Positions 1 through 8,052 are shown, counted from the first letter of the stretch. The stretch is 24,505 bases of DNA from Chloroflexota bacterium (GCA_024223125.1 JAAEOP010000049.1:1-24505), one strand, 5' to 3'. Numbers and translations: made by a program. Notes: generated by a model not told the origin, from the letters alone.

Positions 1-937
1 CTTGCAGCGCGTAGCTGTTGACGACAGTTTCCCCGACCGTCTCGCTGACCACACTGTAATGTTCGCTGGCGGCCATATAAAAATCGCGTACTGGCCCGGC
101 GGCAAAGGTCACAGTTTGTTGGCCGCCTTCGCTCTCCCGGCTCACTTCAATTCCCGATGCGGCGATGATCAGATTAGCGGGAGCGGTGACGCGCGTCAGG
201 TAGAAGCTGGTATCGAAATAGGAGGTGTCCGCGTTGGGCGGCGGCGCTTGTACGTTCCAGCCCTCATCGTCGTAGACTGGGATAACCGGGTAGAACTCGT
301 CCAACACCAGTACCTCGTCGAAGTAGCCGAACAGCCCGTAGTTGCCCGCCATTTCCTGGGGTACGTCTACAATGAATTCTAGACGAATGTCCACGGATGC
401 ACCCGGTTTGAGAGTAGCCGGCAGCGCCACGCGCAAGGCGGTATCCTGGAATTCGTAGGCGGTTTCAGTCTCCTGACCGTCCACCGTAACCTCGGACACA
501 GCCACCGATCCGCCAGCCGCGTTTGGGAACAACTGGAAATATATCTCTTCTAGCGGTTCCGTCTCCTGGTTGGTATAGTGGACTTCTTCCCACCCTTCCA
601 GACTCAGAAAATCGTCTGCAATCTGAAAATCTATATGGTACACGCTGGCGCCTTCCAGCCCGTCTAGCGCGTCTTGCTCTGCGGAGATTAGTCCAGCGCG
701 GAAAATCGAGCGGTCGTCCCAGGGGATGTTCAACCCGGTCGGCGCTGTTTCTGGCGATGTGGTTTGGGGTGCGGCCGTGTTTGTGGGCTGGGCAGAGGTT
801 TCTGTGGACGAAATGGGTTCGGCCGTTGGTTGGGATTCGGTTGACGTTGAGGTTTGTGCTTTGTTACAGCCTATAGACCAAACGACGAGGAAGGCGGCCA
901 AAATAATGATGATCGTTTTAATTCCTGTTTTTTTCAT
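1..937 (-). CDS. M1-family metallopeptidase-like lipoprotein, N-terminal part (truncated by window edge)
   Basis: The minus-strand frame from the ATG at 937 is open for 312 codons to the left edge, so only the N-terminal part is visible. It begins MKKTGIKTIIIILAAFLVVWSIGC, a signal peptide ending in a lipobox-like SIGC, followed by a Thr/Ser/Pro-rich linker. It then has a beta-rich region (YHIDFQI, YFQLFPNAAG, VTFAAGPVRDFYMAAS) typical of the N-terminal saddle domain of M1 aminopeptidases. An AAGGA ribosome binding site lies about 9 nt before the start. The zinc-binding HEXXH motif would lie beyond the window, so peptidase activity cannot be confirmed. The gene is divergent from the DUF368 gene. 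The M1 assignment is a family inference from motif resemblance. It probably acts as a membrane-anchored extracellular protein. Confidence 0.75.
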   Translation of the reverse strand, partial: MKKTGIKTIIIILAAFLVVWSIGCNKAQTSTSTESQPTAEPISSTETSAQPTNTAAPQTTSPETAPTGLNIPWDDRSIFRAGLISAEQDALDGLEGASVYHIDFQIADDFLSLEGWEEVHYTNQETEPLEEIYFQLFPNAAGGSVAVSEVTVDGQETETAYEFQDTALRVALPATLKPGASVDIRLEFIVDVPQEMAGNYGLFGYFDEVLVLDEFYPVIPVYDDEGWNVQAPPPNADTSYFDTSFYLTRVTAPANLIIAASGIEVSRESEGGQQTVTFAAGPVRDFYMAASEHYSVVSETVGETVVNSYALQ

Positions 938-1129
938 TGGATTGATTCCTTAATATAGTGTTGTGATTTTCACCTATACCTTATACGGTCAAATCGCCTA
1001 TTTTAATGAACTTATAACATGGGGCAGCATCACAAAATAGCGTAACGCGGGCGAAGGTGCCCATCATGATGCCTGATAAAGCAGCCGCCAATCCGGTTAC
1101 AGCTACCTGCCCACTTTTAAGGGCGGTGA

Positions 1130-1135
1130 TATAAT
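1130..1135 (+). promoter_or_regulatory. Candidate -10 box (TATAAT) for the DUF368-led operon
   Basis: A perfect TATAAT lies 39 nt before the DUF368 start codon in the divergent intergenic region 938-1174. No good -35 hexamer is visible at the usual spacing, so this is a moderate candidate only. Confidence 0.4.
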
Positions 1136-1174
1136 TCCCTGTTTTATCTTAACCATTTTAATTGAGAGAAAAAT

Positions 1175-2215
1175 ATGCAAGCAACCACTGATACAGAACA
1201 AACGGCCGCCAAACGCAAACGCTCCTGGCATGAATATGGCGGCCTCACTTTACGCGGCATTTGTATGGGCGCCTCAGACATCGTGCCCGGCGTGTCTGGC
1301 GGCACCATGGCCTTCATCCTGGGTATCTATGAAGAATTGATTAACTCCATCAAAACGTTGGGCGACCGTGACTTTTTACTGGCTGTGGGTACGTTCAAGG
1401 TTAAACGAGCTTTAGCCCTGTTTAATTGGGAATTCCTCCTGGCGGTAGGCCTGGGCATCCTGATTGCCATTATTACCCTATCAGGCATTTTAGAAACGCT
1501 GCTCATCAACTATCCTGTTTACATTTGGAGCTTTTTCTTTGGTCTGGTTTTGGCCTCCGCATTTGTGGTCTCCAAACGGATTAAGCAGTGGACGATTGGT
1601 AAATTTACAGTTCTGGCGGCCGGCGCTTTCAGCGCCTATTTGTTGGTGGGATTGGTTCCTTTACAGACACCAGATACATGGTGGTTTTGGATGTTCACCG
1701 GCGCAGTAGCCAGCAGCGCTATGATTTTGCCGGGGGTTTCAGGCGCTTTTCTGCTGGTGCTGTTGGGCAAATATTTGGATACGCTGTCGGCCGTGAACGC
1801 CGCTCGCTCTGGCGACTTTAGTGAAATTTGGCGAATTTTCTTTATGGGGCTGGGAGCCGGTCTGGGCTTGATTACAGTATCCCAGGTTTTGAGCTGGCTG
1901 TTTAAGAAGTATCACGATTGGACGGTAGCAGTTTTGATTGGCCTGATGTTAGGCAGCCTGCGGAAGGTGTGGCCCTGGAAGCAGGATATTGAGTGGCTAA
2001 AGGATGCGCTGGGAGCATATGTGCTAGACAGTGACGGGCTGCGAGTAGTCATTAAGCAGATTAACGTGCTGCCAGATGTCTCTACATCTGAAGGTATCAT
2101 GCAGCTTGTTGTGGCTATTGTATTGATTCTATTGGGCATCGCGGCCGTCATCACCCTAGACCATGTTGCCGGACAAAAAGAAGAAGAGGGGGTCGAAAGT
2201 GCTGCCACAGCCTAA
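1175..2215 (+). CDS. DUF368 membrane protein, putative polyprenyl-phosphate (undecaprenyl-phosphate) transporter
   Basis: This is a 346-residue polytopic membrane protein of the DUF368 family. The family signature occurs twice, as expected for its internal duplication: DIVPGVSGGTMAF near residues 35-47 and MILPGVSGAFLLV near 183-195, each next to hydrophobic segments. Members of this family (PopT) were linked to recycling of undecaprenyl phosphate across the cytoplasmic membrane for cell-envelope synthesis; transport by this protein is inferred from the family. A short charged cytoplasmic N-terminus precedes the first helix and a charged tail (GQKEEEGVES) follows the last. A weak GAGAG site precedes the ATG. 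Its end overlaps the next gene, so the two are probably co-transcribed. Confidence 0.88.
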   Translation: MQATTDTEQTAAKRKRSWHEYGGLTLRGICMGASDIVPGVSGGTMAFILGIYEELINSIKTLGDRDFLLAVGTFKVKRALALFNWEFLLAVGLGILIAIITLSGILETLLINYPVYIWSFFFGLVLASAFVVSKRIKQWTIGKFTVLAAGAFSAYLLVGLVPLQTPDTWWFWMFTGAVASSAMILPGVSGAFLLVLLGKYLDTLSAVNAARSGDFSEIWRIFFMGLGAGLGLITVSQVLSWLFKKYHDWTVAVLIGLMLGSLRKVWPWKQDIEWLKDALGAYVLDSDGLRVVIKQINVLPDVSTSEGIMQLVVAIVLILLGIAAVITLDHVAGQKEEEGVESAATA

Positions 2216-2963
2216 TCCCATTCGCGCCGTTATCTTTGACCTGGATGACACGCTGATTGATTGGTCTGGTCAGGAACTACACGGCGTGGAAATCGGCCGT
2301 CGTCATTTACGCAACGTCTACCAATATCTGGCAACCCAAGAGCTAACACTGCCGGAGCAAGATTTGTTTTTTGACTGTTTTGGCGAGATATTGGTGCAAA
2401 TGTGGACCGAGGCCAAAAAAACATGGGCCGGTGTGGCGTTCCGTAATGTCTTCCTGAAAACATTTCACACTTGTGGGCTGGCTGCGGCCGATATAGACAT
2501 CGAAACCATACTACAAGTGTATGATTGGCAGCCAGTTCCTGGTATACGGCCGTTTCCCGACACCCTACCCGTCTTAAAAACCCTGCGCCAACAAGGATAC
2601 AAAATCGGCCTCATTACTAACTCCATGCAGCCGATGTGGATGCGGGATGTGGAACTGGAAGCGTATGGTCTCATCGATTATTTAGACGCCCGCATTACCT
2701 CTGGCGACACCGGTTATATGAAACCACATCCCCGGATTTACGGCCACGTCTTAGATTTACTAGCTGTAGAACCCCATCAAGCTCTCTTTGTCGGCGACCA
2801 GCCAACTAACGATATTGTTGGGGCAAATGACAGCGGTTTAATCAGCGTCCTCATCAGCCACACACACCTCAATTACGACTTAAACGACGTGCAACCTGAT
2901 TACACCATTACCCGCCTGAATGAACTGCTGCCTATTTTGGAAGAATTAAGAAAATATCCCTAA
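2199..2963 (+). CDS. HAD superfamily hydrolase (phosphatase-like)
   Basis: The product has about 254 residues and all four HAD motifs: motif I VIFDLDDTL with nucleophile Asp14 and acid/base Asp16, motif II LITNS, the motif III lysine in GYMKPHPRIY, and motif IV FVGDQPTNDIVGA. A helical cap lies between motifs I and II, giving a subfamily IA layout. The substrate cannot be read from sequence. I chose the GTG at 2199 because a purine-rich AAGAAGAGGGGG sits 6-7 nt upstream and it puts motif I at the usual distance from the N-terminus. An in-frame ATG at 2163 would add 12 lysine-rich residues and overlap the upstream gene by 53 nt. With GTG the overlap is 17 nt, suggesting translational coupling. 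Confidence 0.88.
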   Translation: MLPQPNPIRAVIFDLDDTLIDWSGQELHGVEIGRRHLRNVYQYLATQELTLPEQDLFFDCFGEILVQMWTEAKKTWAGVAFRNVFLKTFHTCGLAAADIDIETILQVYDWQPVPGIRPFPDTLPVLKTLRQQGYKIGLITNSMQPMWMRDVELEAYGLIDYLDARITSGDTGYMKPHPRIYGHVLDLLAVEPHQALFVGDQPTNDIVGANDSGLISVLISHTHLNYDLNDVQPDYTITRLNELLPILEELRKYP

Positions 2964-3002
2964 CATATTTACGTTGTTGTGAAACACGCTTAAGGAGACA
3001 AT

Positions 3003-3824
3003 ATGACTACCCCTGGACGAAACGATCCCTGTTATTGTGGCAGCGGCAAAAAGTACAAAAAATGCCATTTGAAGGAAAACCAGGCCAAAGAGAAGGAGCG
3101 ACGGGATGCTAAGGAAGCAGTACGCTACATTCGTCGTGACCTGTTAAAGTTTGCCCGCGATGACCGCTTTGCCGAAGATTTCGCGGCCGCCCTCCCCCTG
3201 TACTGGAACGATTTGTATACGGTAGACACGGCCGAAGAGATGAGCCAGGCAGAAGCGCTGCGCTTTTTTGATTGGTTCATGTTTGACTACGGGATGAGCG
3301 ACGGCCGTCGGCTCATCCACATCTACACAGAAGAACGGTACGATGATTTGTCTACCCAGCAACAAAAAGCGTTAGATGAATGGAAGCTGGCTCCACCGGC
3401 CAGCGCTTACGAATTGACCGCTTACGATGGGCAAACCCTCTCCCTGCGCGATTATCTGACCGGTGAAGAAGCCACCGCTTACGAATCGGGCGGGCGAGGC
3501 AATGTGGAAGTGGGCGAAATCATTTTAACTCGCCTGGTTCCGGTGATGGATAAGATGGAATTCAGTACCACGGCCGCCTACCTACCCGCCGCCGAAATTG
3601 GAGACATCAAAGAAAAGATGACGGCCACTGAAACCGCTTACCTGGCAAAAAATCCCGACGCCGACCACGAACAATTTATGCGGGCCAACAATTATCTATT
3701 GGTTCATCACGCCCTGGAACAAGCCCAAAAACAAAACCGTCCCGCCGTCGCCCGCCTGGACCCCAACCGCTCAGACCAAAAGACCCAAAAAATAGTGCGC
3801 CAAATGAAACGCTTTAAGAAGTGA
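3003..3824 (+). CDS. SEC-C metal-binding domain protein of unknown function
   Basis: The 273-residue protein opens with a SEC-C zinc-binding motif, GRNDPCYCGSGKKYKKCH, giving Cys10, Cys12, Cys21 and His22 (CxCx8CH). This motif is known from the C-terminus of SecA and many stand-alone proteins, where it binds zinc. The remainder is acidic and helical (ALRFFDWFMFDYGMSDGRRLIHIY) and I do not recognise a catalytic motif. A basic tail (KTQKIVRQMKRFKK) follows. An AAGGAG site lies 5 nt before the ATG. The gene sits 39 nt after the HAD gene and 7 nt before the annotated aroA start, so it is probably part of the same transcript. Any role in translocation or ribosome binding is speculation. Confidence 0.85.
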   Translation: MTTPGRNDPCYCGSGKKYKKCHLKENQAKEKERRDAKEAVRYIRRDLLKFARDDRFAEDFAAALPLYWNDLYTVDTAEEMSQAEALRFFDWFMFDYGMSDGRRLIHIYTEERYDDLSTQQQKALDEWKLAPPASAYELTAYDGQTLSLRDYLTGEEATAYESGGRGNVEVGEIILTRLVPVMDKMEFSTTAAYLPAAEIGDIKEKMTATETAYLAKNPDADHEQFMRANNYLLVHHALEQAQKQNRPAVARLDPNRSDQKTQKIVRQMKRFKK

Positions 3825-3831
3825 AGCAAGT

Positions 3832-5232
3832 GTGCAAGTGGCAAATCACCGCATCACCCCATCACCGCATCACCCCCCTATCACCTCACTACTCGTCCAT
3901 CCTCAGAAAACGCCGTTGCAGGGAACGATTACCGTTCCTGGAGACAAATCCATTAGCCACCGGGCGGTGATGCTGGCGGCCGTTGCCGATGGTGTTAGCG
4001 TTATCCGTCGTTGGCTGCCGGCTGGCGATACCTTAGCCACATTGGAAGCGGTGCGGGCGTTGGGTGTGTCCATCGAAATAGATAAAAAATCGGCGATGGC
4101 CTGGGATTTACAGATTACGGGGCGTGGTTTGCATGGTCTACGGCCGCCTACTTCCCCCTTGAATTTACAGAATGCCGGTACAGGTCTTCGCTTGTTGGCC
4201 GGGCTTTTGTGCGGCCAACAATTCCCCGTCACACTAGATGGCAGCGAGCAGCTGCGTAAACGGCCGATGCGCCGCATTACCCAACCTTTAACCATCATGG
4301 GAGCGCAAATTACAGCCAGAAACGGCCGTGCCCCCTTGCACATCTCCCCCGCCCCCCTGTACGCCATTCGCTATGAAATGCCGGTAGCCAGCGCCCAGGT
4401 AAAAAGCGCCGTTTTGCTGGCCGGACTATACGCAAAAGGGGAGACGGCCGTCTACCAACCCGGCCCCGCCCGCGACCACACCGAACGTATGTTGACGGCT
4501 ATGGGGGTGGATGTATCTATAGAAGGAGATTGGGTAAGTTTGGCAAGATTAGGGATTGGGGATTGGAGACATGTCCTGAGCAAAACCGAAGGATTGAAGC
4601 CGTTGGATTTGACTGTGCCCAGTGATATTTCTTCGGCCGCGTTTCCGTTGGTGGCGGCCGCTATTGTGCCCCACTCAGAAATCATCATCCAAAACGTAGG
4701 CATGAACGAGACCCGCACTGGTATTTTGGATTGGCTGCGAGCAATGGGAGCCAACTTCACCATCACCAATGAACGTATTACAGGCGGCGAACCAGCGGCC
4801 GACCTGACCGTTTGCTTTGATGAGCTGCACAGTGCCGATGTCGCCGGAAATCGCGTCGTTTGTGGTATTGATGAACTACCAATTTGGGCTGTGGCGGCCA
4901 CACAAGCGGCCGGAGACAGCACAGTGCGCGATGCGGCCGAACTGCGTGTAAAAGAGGTAGACCGCATTGGCGTCCTGGCAGGTGAACTGACTAAATTAGG
5001 CATTCAAATAAGTGAGTACCCCGATGGGTTTACAGTGCATGGCCCGGTACGGCCGTCTGGCGCAGAGGTAGACAGCCAAGATGATCACCGCCTGGGTATG
5101 TCGCTGGCCGTAGCCGGTCTTGCTGCCGAACAGGATACCCTGGTGCATGATGCTATCTGCATTGCCGACAGTTTCCCCGGCTTTGTGGAAACGATGCAAA
5201 GCCTGGGTGCAAAAATGGAATGGGTCGAATAA
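3832..5232 (+). CDS. aroA: 3-phosphoshikimate 1-carboxyvinyltransferase (EPSP synthase)
   Basis: This enzyme catalyses the sixth step of the shikimate pathway, transferring enolpyruvyl from PEP to shikimate-3-phosphate in the cytosol. Visible signatures are VPGDKSISHRA (Lys39, Ser40, Arg44), NAGTGLR near 114-120, RKRPMRRIT, SAQVKSA near 187-193, the catalytic IDELP (Asp347, Glu348), ELRVKEVDR and DDHRLGM. At 466 residues it is longer than the usual 425-440. The excess is an N-terminal stretch of about 28 residues that reads through an 8-bp tandem array. No ATG precedes the conserved core and no ribosome binding site is evident. GTG at 3832 or 3838, or TTG at 3916, are all possible starts. A second short repeat codes for residues 239-245. 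Confidence 0.96.
   Translation: MQVANHRITPSPHHPPITSLLVHPQKTPLQGTITVPGDKSISHRAVMLAAVADGVSVIRRWLPAGDTLATLEAVRALGVSIEIDKKSAMAWDLQITGRGLHGLRPPTSPLNLQNAGTGLRLLAGLLCGQQFPVTLDGSEQLRKRPMRRITQPLTIMGAQITARNGRAPLHISPAPLYAIRYEMPVASAQVKSAVLLAGLYAKGETAVYQPGPARDHTERMLTAMGVDVSIEGDWVSLARLGIGDWRHVLSKTEGLKPLDLTVPSDISSAAFPLVAAAIVPHSEIIIQNVGMNETRTGILDWLRAMGANFTITNERITGGEPAADLTVCFDELHSADVAGNRVVCGIDELPIWAVAATQAAGDSTVRDAAELRVKEVDRIGVLAGELTKLGIQISEYPDGFTVHGPVRPSGAEVDSQDDHRLGMSLAVAGLAAEQDTLVHDAICIADSFPGFVETMQSLGAKMEWVE
3845..3876 (+). repeat. 8-bp tandem array (ATCACCGC/ATCACCCC) in the 5' end of aroA
   Basis: Four consecutive 8-mers alternate ATCACCGC and ATCACCCC, with another ATCACC just downstream. Immediately upstream are GCAAGTG-type words of the same family as those at 12002-12022. 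The array falls in the non-conserved N-terminal extension of AroA. Confidence 0.85.
4547..4567 (+). repeat. Heptamer array (GATTAGG GATTGGG GATTGGA) inside aroA
   Basis: Three consecutive 7-bp words encode residues 239-245 (RLGIGDW), just before the conserved VPSDISSAAF segment. The peptide is not part of the EPSP synthase consensus, and the same DNA words occur in the large membrane-protein gene (10346-10373, 12211-12278). Confidence 0.75.
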
Positions 5233-5287
5233 AAATTCATGTGATTCGTTCATTCACAATACCGTAATAATCGGTAGGGAGTTGTAT

Positions 5288-5355
5288 ACACGGATTGAGG
5301 AAACACGGATAAAAACAGAGGAAAATCAGTGTTCTTCCCATCCGTGTGATTTTTT
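5288..5355 (+). terminator. Inverted repeat with T-run between aroA and the NUDIX gene
   Basis: ACACGGAT occurs at 5288-5295 and 5303-5310. Its complement ATCCGTGT lies at 5340-5347 and is followed by six T residues at 5350-5355. The stem is only 8 bp and the loop is long (29 nt), so termination would be weak. It may equally be a remnant of the short-word repeats common in this window. Confidence 0.35.
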
Positions 5356-5360
5356 GATTT

Positions 5361-5978
5361 ATGTCAACAGAAGCCTTGTACCAAATTGCAGATGAACTGC
5401 GTGGCCTTGCTAATGAGGGACGCTATTTTACGAAAGACCCTTACGACCAGGCACGATACGCCAAATTATTGGCCCTGAGCGCCCGACTGATTGGGGTAGT
5501 AGAAGAGCGCGATCCAGATGAGATTTTGCCTTATTTTGAAGATTTACTCTACCACCTAACGCCTGTCTCTGGGGCCGAATTTGCAGCCTTCCGGGATGGC
5601 AAACTCCTGCTCATTAAGCGGCATGACAATGGCTTGTGGGCTGTACCGGGTGGGGCTGTGGAAATGGGGGAGACGGCCGCAGAAGCGGCCGTGCGCGAAT
5701 TGTGGGAAGAAGTACAGGTACGGGGCAAAGTCACTCAATTTCTAGGCTTATTCGACTCCCGCTTGTGGGGCAGCCGCATCAAAGTGCAATTGTTTCATCA
5801 TGTTTTCTTGGGTGACATTGTGTCCGGCATCCCGCAAACCACACCAGAAGCAACCGATGTCGGCTTCTTCACCGCAGACGATTTGCCACCCCTTTCCCCC
5901 GGCCATGCCCAACGCATCCCCCTCATCTTCCAGATGTTCCGCGGCGATCTACCCATCCCCTACTTCGATGCGCCATGA
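5361..5978 (+). CDS. NUDIX hydrolase with N-terminal helical domain
   Basis: The 205-residue protein has a helical N-terminal region (residues 1-65) like the NUDIX_N_2 domain, then a NUDIX fold. The Nudix box begins at Gly98: Gly98-x5-Glu104-x7-Arg112-Glu113-Leu-Trp-Glu116-Glu117. The final glycine of the consensus is replaced by Gln119, while the metal-binding glutamates remain. Family members hydrolyse nucleoside diphosphates linked to another group, such as ADP-ribose; the substrate here is unknown. No ribosome binding site is visible before the ATG. Its stop overlaps the aroE start in an ATGA, so translation is probably coupled. The function of a NUDIX enzyme between two shikimate genes is not clear. 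Confidence 0.92.
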   Translation: MSTEALYQIADELRGLANEGRYFTKDPYDQARYAKLLALSARLIGVVEERDPDEILPYFEDLLYHLTPVSGAEFAAFRDGKLLLIKRHDNGLWAVPGGAVEMGETAAEAAVRELWEEVQVRGKVTQFLGLFDSRLWGSRIKVQLFHHVFLGDIVSGIPQTTPEATDVGFFTADDLPPLSPGHAQRIPLIFQMFRGDLPIPYFDAP

Positions 5979-6913
5979 CCTCTACGCAATACGAATTACG
6001 GAATACGATTAACGGAAAAACACAACTCCTCGGCATTATGGGCTGGCCGGTTTCGCACAGTTTCAGTCCGGCCATGCACAATGCGGCATTGGCTGATTTG
6101 GGACTGAACTATGTGTATGTACCTTTGCCGGTGCCGCCTGATGAGGTGGCTACGGCCGTATCCGGTCTAGCCACCCTCGGTTTTCGTGGCGTCAATGTCA
6201 CCATCCCCCACAAACAAACCGTCATCCCCCTGCTAGATGAAATTGAAGAGGGAGCCAAAGCAATTGGCGCGGTCAATACGATTGTTGTAGACCATGTTCC
6301 GTTATCCGTGAACTGTGAACCGTATTCCGTAAACCGAACACGGAACACGGAATACGGAATACGAACCACGGGCTACAACACCGACTGGTCTGGTTTCCTG
6401 GCTGATCTGGCTGAATTGGGGGTGGAGGTTAACGGCCGTGACTGTCTCATCTTAGGCGCGGGTGGGTCAGCGCGGGCGGTGGCTTATGGGCTGGCAAAAT
6501 CGGGTGGGCGGGTACAGGTCTTGGCTCGTCATGTGGCACAGGCGGCAAAATTGGTAACGGATGTGGGTCAATTTGTAAAGAAAGGTAGATTGAAAGCACG
6601 GCCGTTAGCTAACTTATCTACCATCACCTCTGAAACGAATGCGCCGCTCATTATCAACAGCACACCATTGGGAATGAACCCCCATACAAGTACAACTATC
6701 TGGTCAGACAAAACACCATTTCCAGAGGGGAGTTTCGTCTATGACCTGGTATATAACCCCACCACCACAACCCTGATGCAGCAGGCGCAAGCAGCCGGAT
6801 GCCGGACTGCCAACGGACTCGGTATGTTAGTCCATCAGGGGGCGAGAGCTTTTGTATTATGGACCGGCCGCCAACCCAACATCCATGTGATGCGAGCGGC
6901 CCTTACGATATAG
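5975..6913 (+). CDS. aroE: Shikimate dehydrogenase with a repeat-encoded loop insertion
   Basis: AroE reduces 3-dehydroshikimate to shikimate with NADPH. The family landmarks are present: shikimate-binding WPVSHSFSP (Ser27, Ser29), catalytic Lys80 in NVTIPHK, GAVNT at 99-102, the catalytic Asp137 in GYNTDW, the nucleotide-binding LGAGGSARA, NSTPLGM, and the C-terminal NGLGMLVHQGA. The hairpin between GAVNTIV and GYNTDW is normally a few residues. Here it is expanded by about 20 residues (108-131) encoded by a ten-unit heptamer array. The first dozen residues before GKTQLLGIMG are also encoded by heptamer words. The start overlaps the NUDIX stop by 4 nt. Catalytic residues are intact, so I expect a functional enzyme. 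Confidence 0.95.
   Translation: MTSTQYELRNTINGKTQLLGIMGWPVSHSFSPAMHNAALADLGLNYVYVPLPVPPDEVATAVSGLATLGFRGVNVTIPHKQTVIPLLDEIEEGAKAIGAVNTIVVDHVPLSVNCEPYSVNRTRNTEYGIRTTGYNTDWSGFLADLAELGVEVNGRDCLILGAGGSARAVAYGLAKSGGRVQVLARHVAQAAKLVTDVGQFVKKGRLKARPLANLSTITSETNAPLIINSTPLGMNPHTSTTIWSDKTPFPEGSFVYDLVYNPTTTTLMQQAQAAGCRTANGLGMLVHQGARAFVLWTGRQPNIHVMRAALTI
5988..6015 (+). repeat. Degenerate heptamer array at the 5' end of aroE
   Basis: Four 7-bp words (AATACGA, ATTACGG, AATACGA, TTAACGG) encode much of the non-conserved N-terminus of AroE. They resemble the words at 6339-6366 in the same gene. Confidence 0.7.
6297..6366 (+). repeat. Ten-unit heptamer array with two opposed halves inside aroE
   Basis: Ten consecutive 7-bp units fill exactly 70 bp. 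The first half carries (A/T)TCCGT-type words and the second half the complementary ACGGAA-type words, so the array can fold on itself. For example, CGTATTCCGT on the left pairs with ACGGAATACG on the right. It encodes residues 108-131 of AroE, between two conserved segments. Confidence 0.85.
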
Positions 6914-6924
6914 GAGTAAAAGTT

Positions 6925-8052
6925 ATGCGTCTTAAGTTGATTGTTGTTATTGTTGTTTGTACGGCCGTGTTCGCCACCCTCTCCCTTCTTCATCATTTAC
7001 AAATCGCCCACGCCACTTCCCCTACAAACACCCTTGTTTTGTACGATGCCGCTTTGGGCGGTACGCCCGATACGCAAAATATGGAATATGCGGCCGTCAA
7101 TGGCCTCCTGCCCATTATCCCCCCCAAAGCCACCCAGGTATACAGCCCGGCTTTACAATTAACAGTTTTAGACACAACCCGTCAAAGAGCTGATTTTGCC
7201 GGATATGGCGTCACCCCTACCCTCAGCCCTGTTCTTAGTCCAGCTTTGGGCTTTAAGCTGGATTTCTCCTTACGCATTGCCGCCGAAAGTCACAACAACA
7301 ATGACCGCGCCGGTATGAGCGTCACCTTTTTGGGAGAGGACGCAAAAGGAATTGAATTAGGCTTTTGGAAAAATGAAATTTGGGCGCAAGAGGGGGGAAC
7401 GTCCAATTTATTTACCCATGCAGAAGGGGCATTATTTGACACCACAACGGCCGTTACCACCTACCAATTGGAAATCATCCACGACAAATATCTGCTCTCC
7501 GCCGACGGAAACTTGATCTTATCCGGCCCCTTGCGTGATTACTCAGCCTGGACGCCGCCGCTGCCCGGCCTCCCCGACCCGTATGAGCAGCCAAATCTGA
7601 TTGCTCTGAGCGATAATACAACCTCGGCCGAAGGGAAAACATGGTTATCCTATGTCGCTGTGACAACCGGAACGGCCCCACTTATGAACCTGATTCCACC
7701 CACTTTAACCATTTCAGAAACGGCCGGCACGGCCGTTTTTAACGTACAACTCAACCAGCCCCCCCTCCTGACAGTAACGGTAGATTTCGGGACGATGGAT
7801 GATACAGCGATAGCGGGTGTGGATTACACGGCCGTGACCGGTACACTCAGCTTTACCCCCGACATCAGCAGCCAAAACATCACCATTCCCATTCTGGACA
7901 ACAACAGCTTTGAACCAGAGCGGCAGTTTCACGTTCAGCTTACCAACCCGATTTATGCTCAACTGGGTAATTTTGTGGCTACGGCCGTTATTCAAAATGA
8001 TGATGTCGCTCCCCTTAAGAAGGTGTATTTACCGTCTGTTATGGTGCCGTAA
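6925..8052 (+). CDS. Secreted Calx-beta domain protein
   Basis: This is a 375-residue exported protein. The N-terminus (MRLKLIVVIVVCTAVFATLSLL) is a signal peptide or anchor ending near AHATS. The central part (about 40-255) is beta-rich and resembles a concanavalin-like ligand-binding fold (FSLRIAAESHNNNDRAGMSVTFLG). Residues about 258-360 form a Calx-beta domain (LTISETAGTAVFNVQLNQ, GVDYTAVTGTLSFTPDISSQNITIPILDN, FHVQLTNP). The protein ends KKVYLPSVMVP, a tail type I associate with exported Chloroflexota proteins. AGGAG lies 8 nt before the ATG at 6925; the frame extends upstream into aroE, but the signal peptide and this site support the chosen start. It lies 11 nt after aroE. Its function is unknown; it may be a surface adhesion or binding protein. 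Confidence 0.85.
   Translation: MRLKLIVVIVVCTAVFATLSLLHHLQIAHATSPTNTLVLYDAALGGTPDTQNMEYAAVNGLLPIIPPKATQVYSPALQLTVLDTTRQRADFAGYGVTPTLSPVLSPALGFKLDFSLRIAAESHNNNDRAGMSVTFLGEDAKGIELGFWKNEIWAQEGGTSNLFTHAEGALFDTTTAVTTYQLEIIHDKYLLSADGNLILSGPLRDYSAWTPPLPGLPDPYEQPNLIALSDNTTSAEGKTWLSYVAVTTGTAPLMNLIPPTLTISETAGTAVFNVQLNQPPLLTVTVDFGTMDDTAIAGVDYTAVTGTLSFTPDISSQNITIPILDNNSFEPERQFHVQLTNPIYAQLGNFVATAVIQNDDVAPLKKVYLPSVMVP

Noticed and set aside
2..382. Plus-strand open frame at the left edge
   Set aside because: It is antisense to the M1-like lipoprotein, whose signal peptide, ribosome binding site and continuous minus-strand frame are convincing.
2163..2198. Upstream ATG for the HAD hydrolase
   Set aside because: It has no ribosome binding site, adds a lysine-rich stretch and overlaps DUF368 by 53 nt; the GTG at 2199 has a strong purine-rich site. 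It remains possible.
4452..5003. 183-residue minus-strand open frame in aroA
   Set aside because: It is a shadow of a clearly conserved EPSP synthase region, with Ser/Thr/Ala-rich composition typical of antisense frames.
6799..6924. Longer N-terminus for the Calx-beta protein, overlapping aroE by 115 bp
   Set aside because: A good AGGAG site and a clear signal peptide both point to the ATG at 6925.
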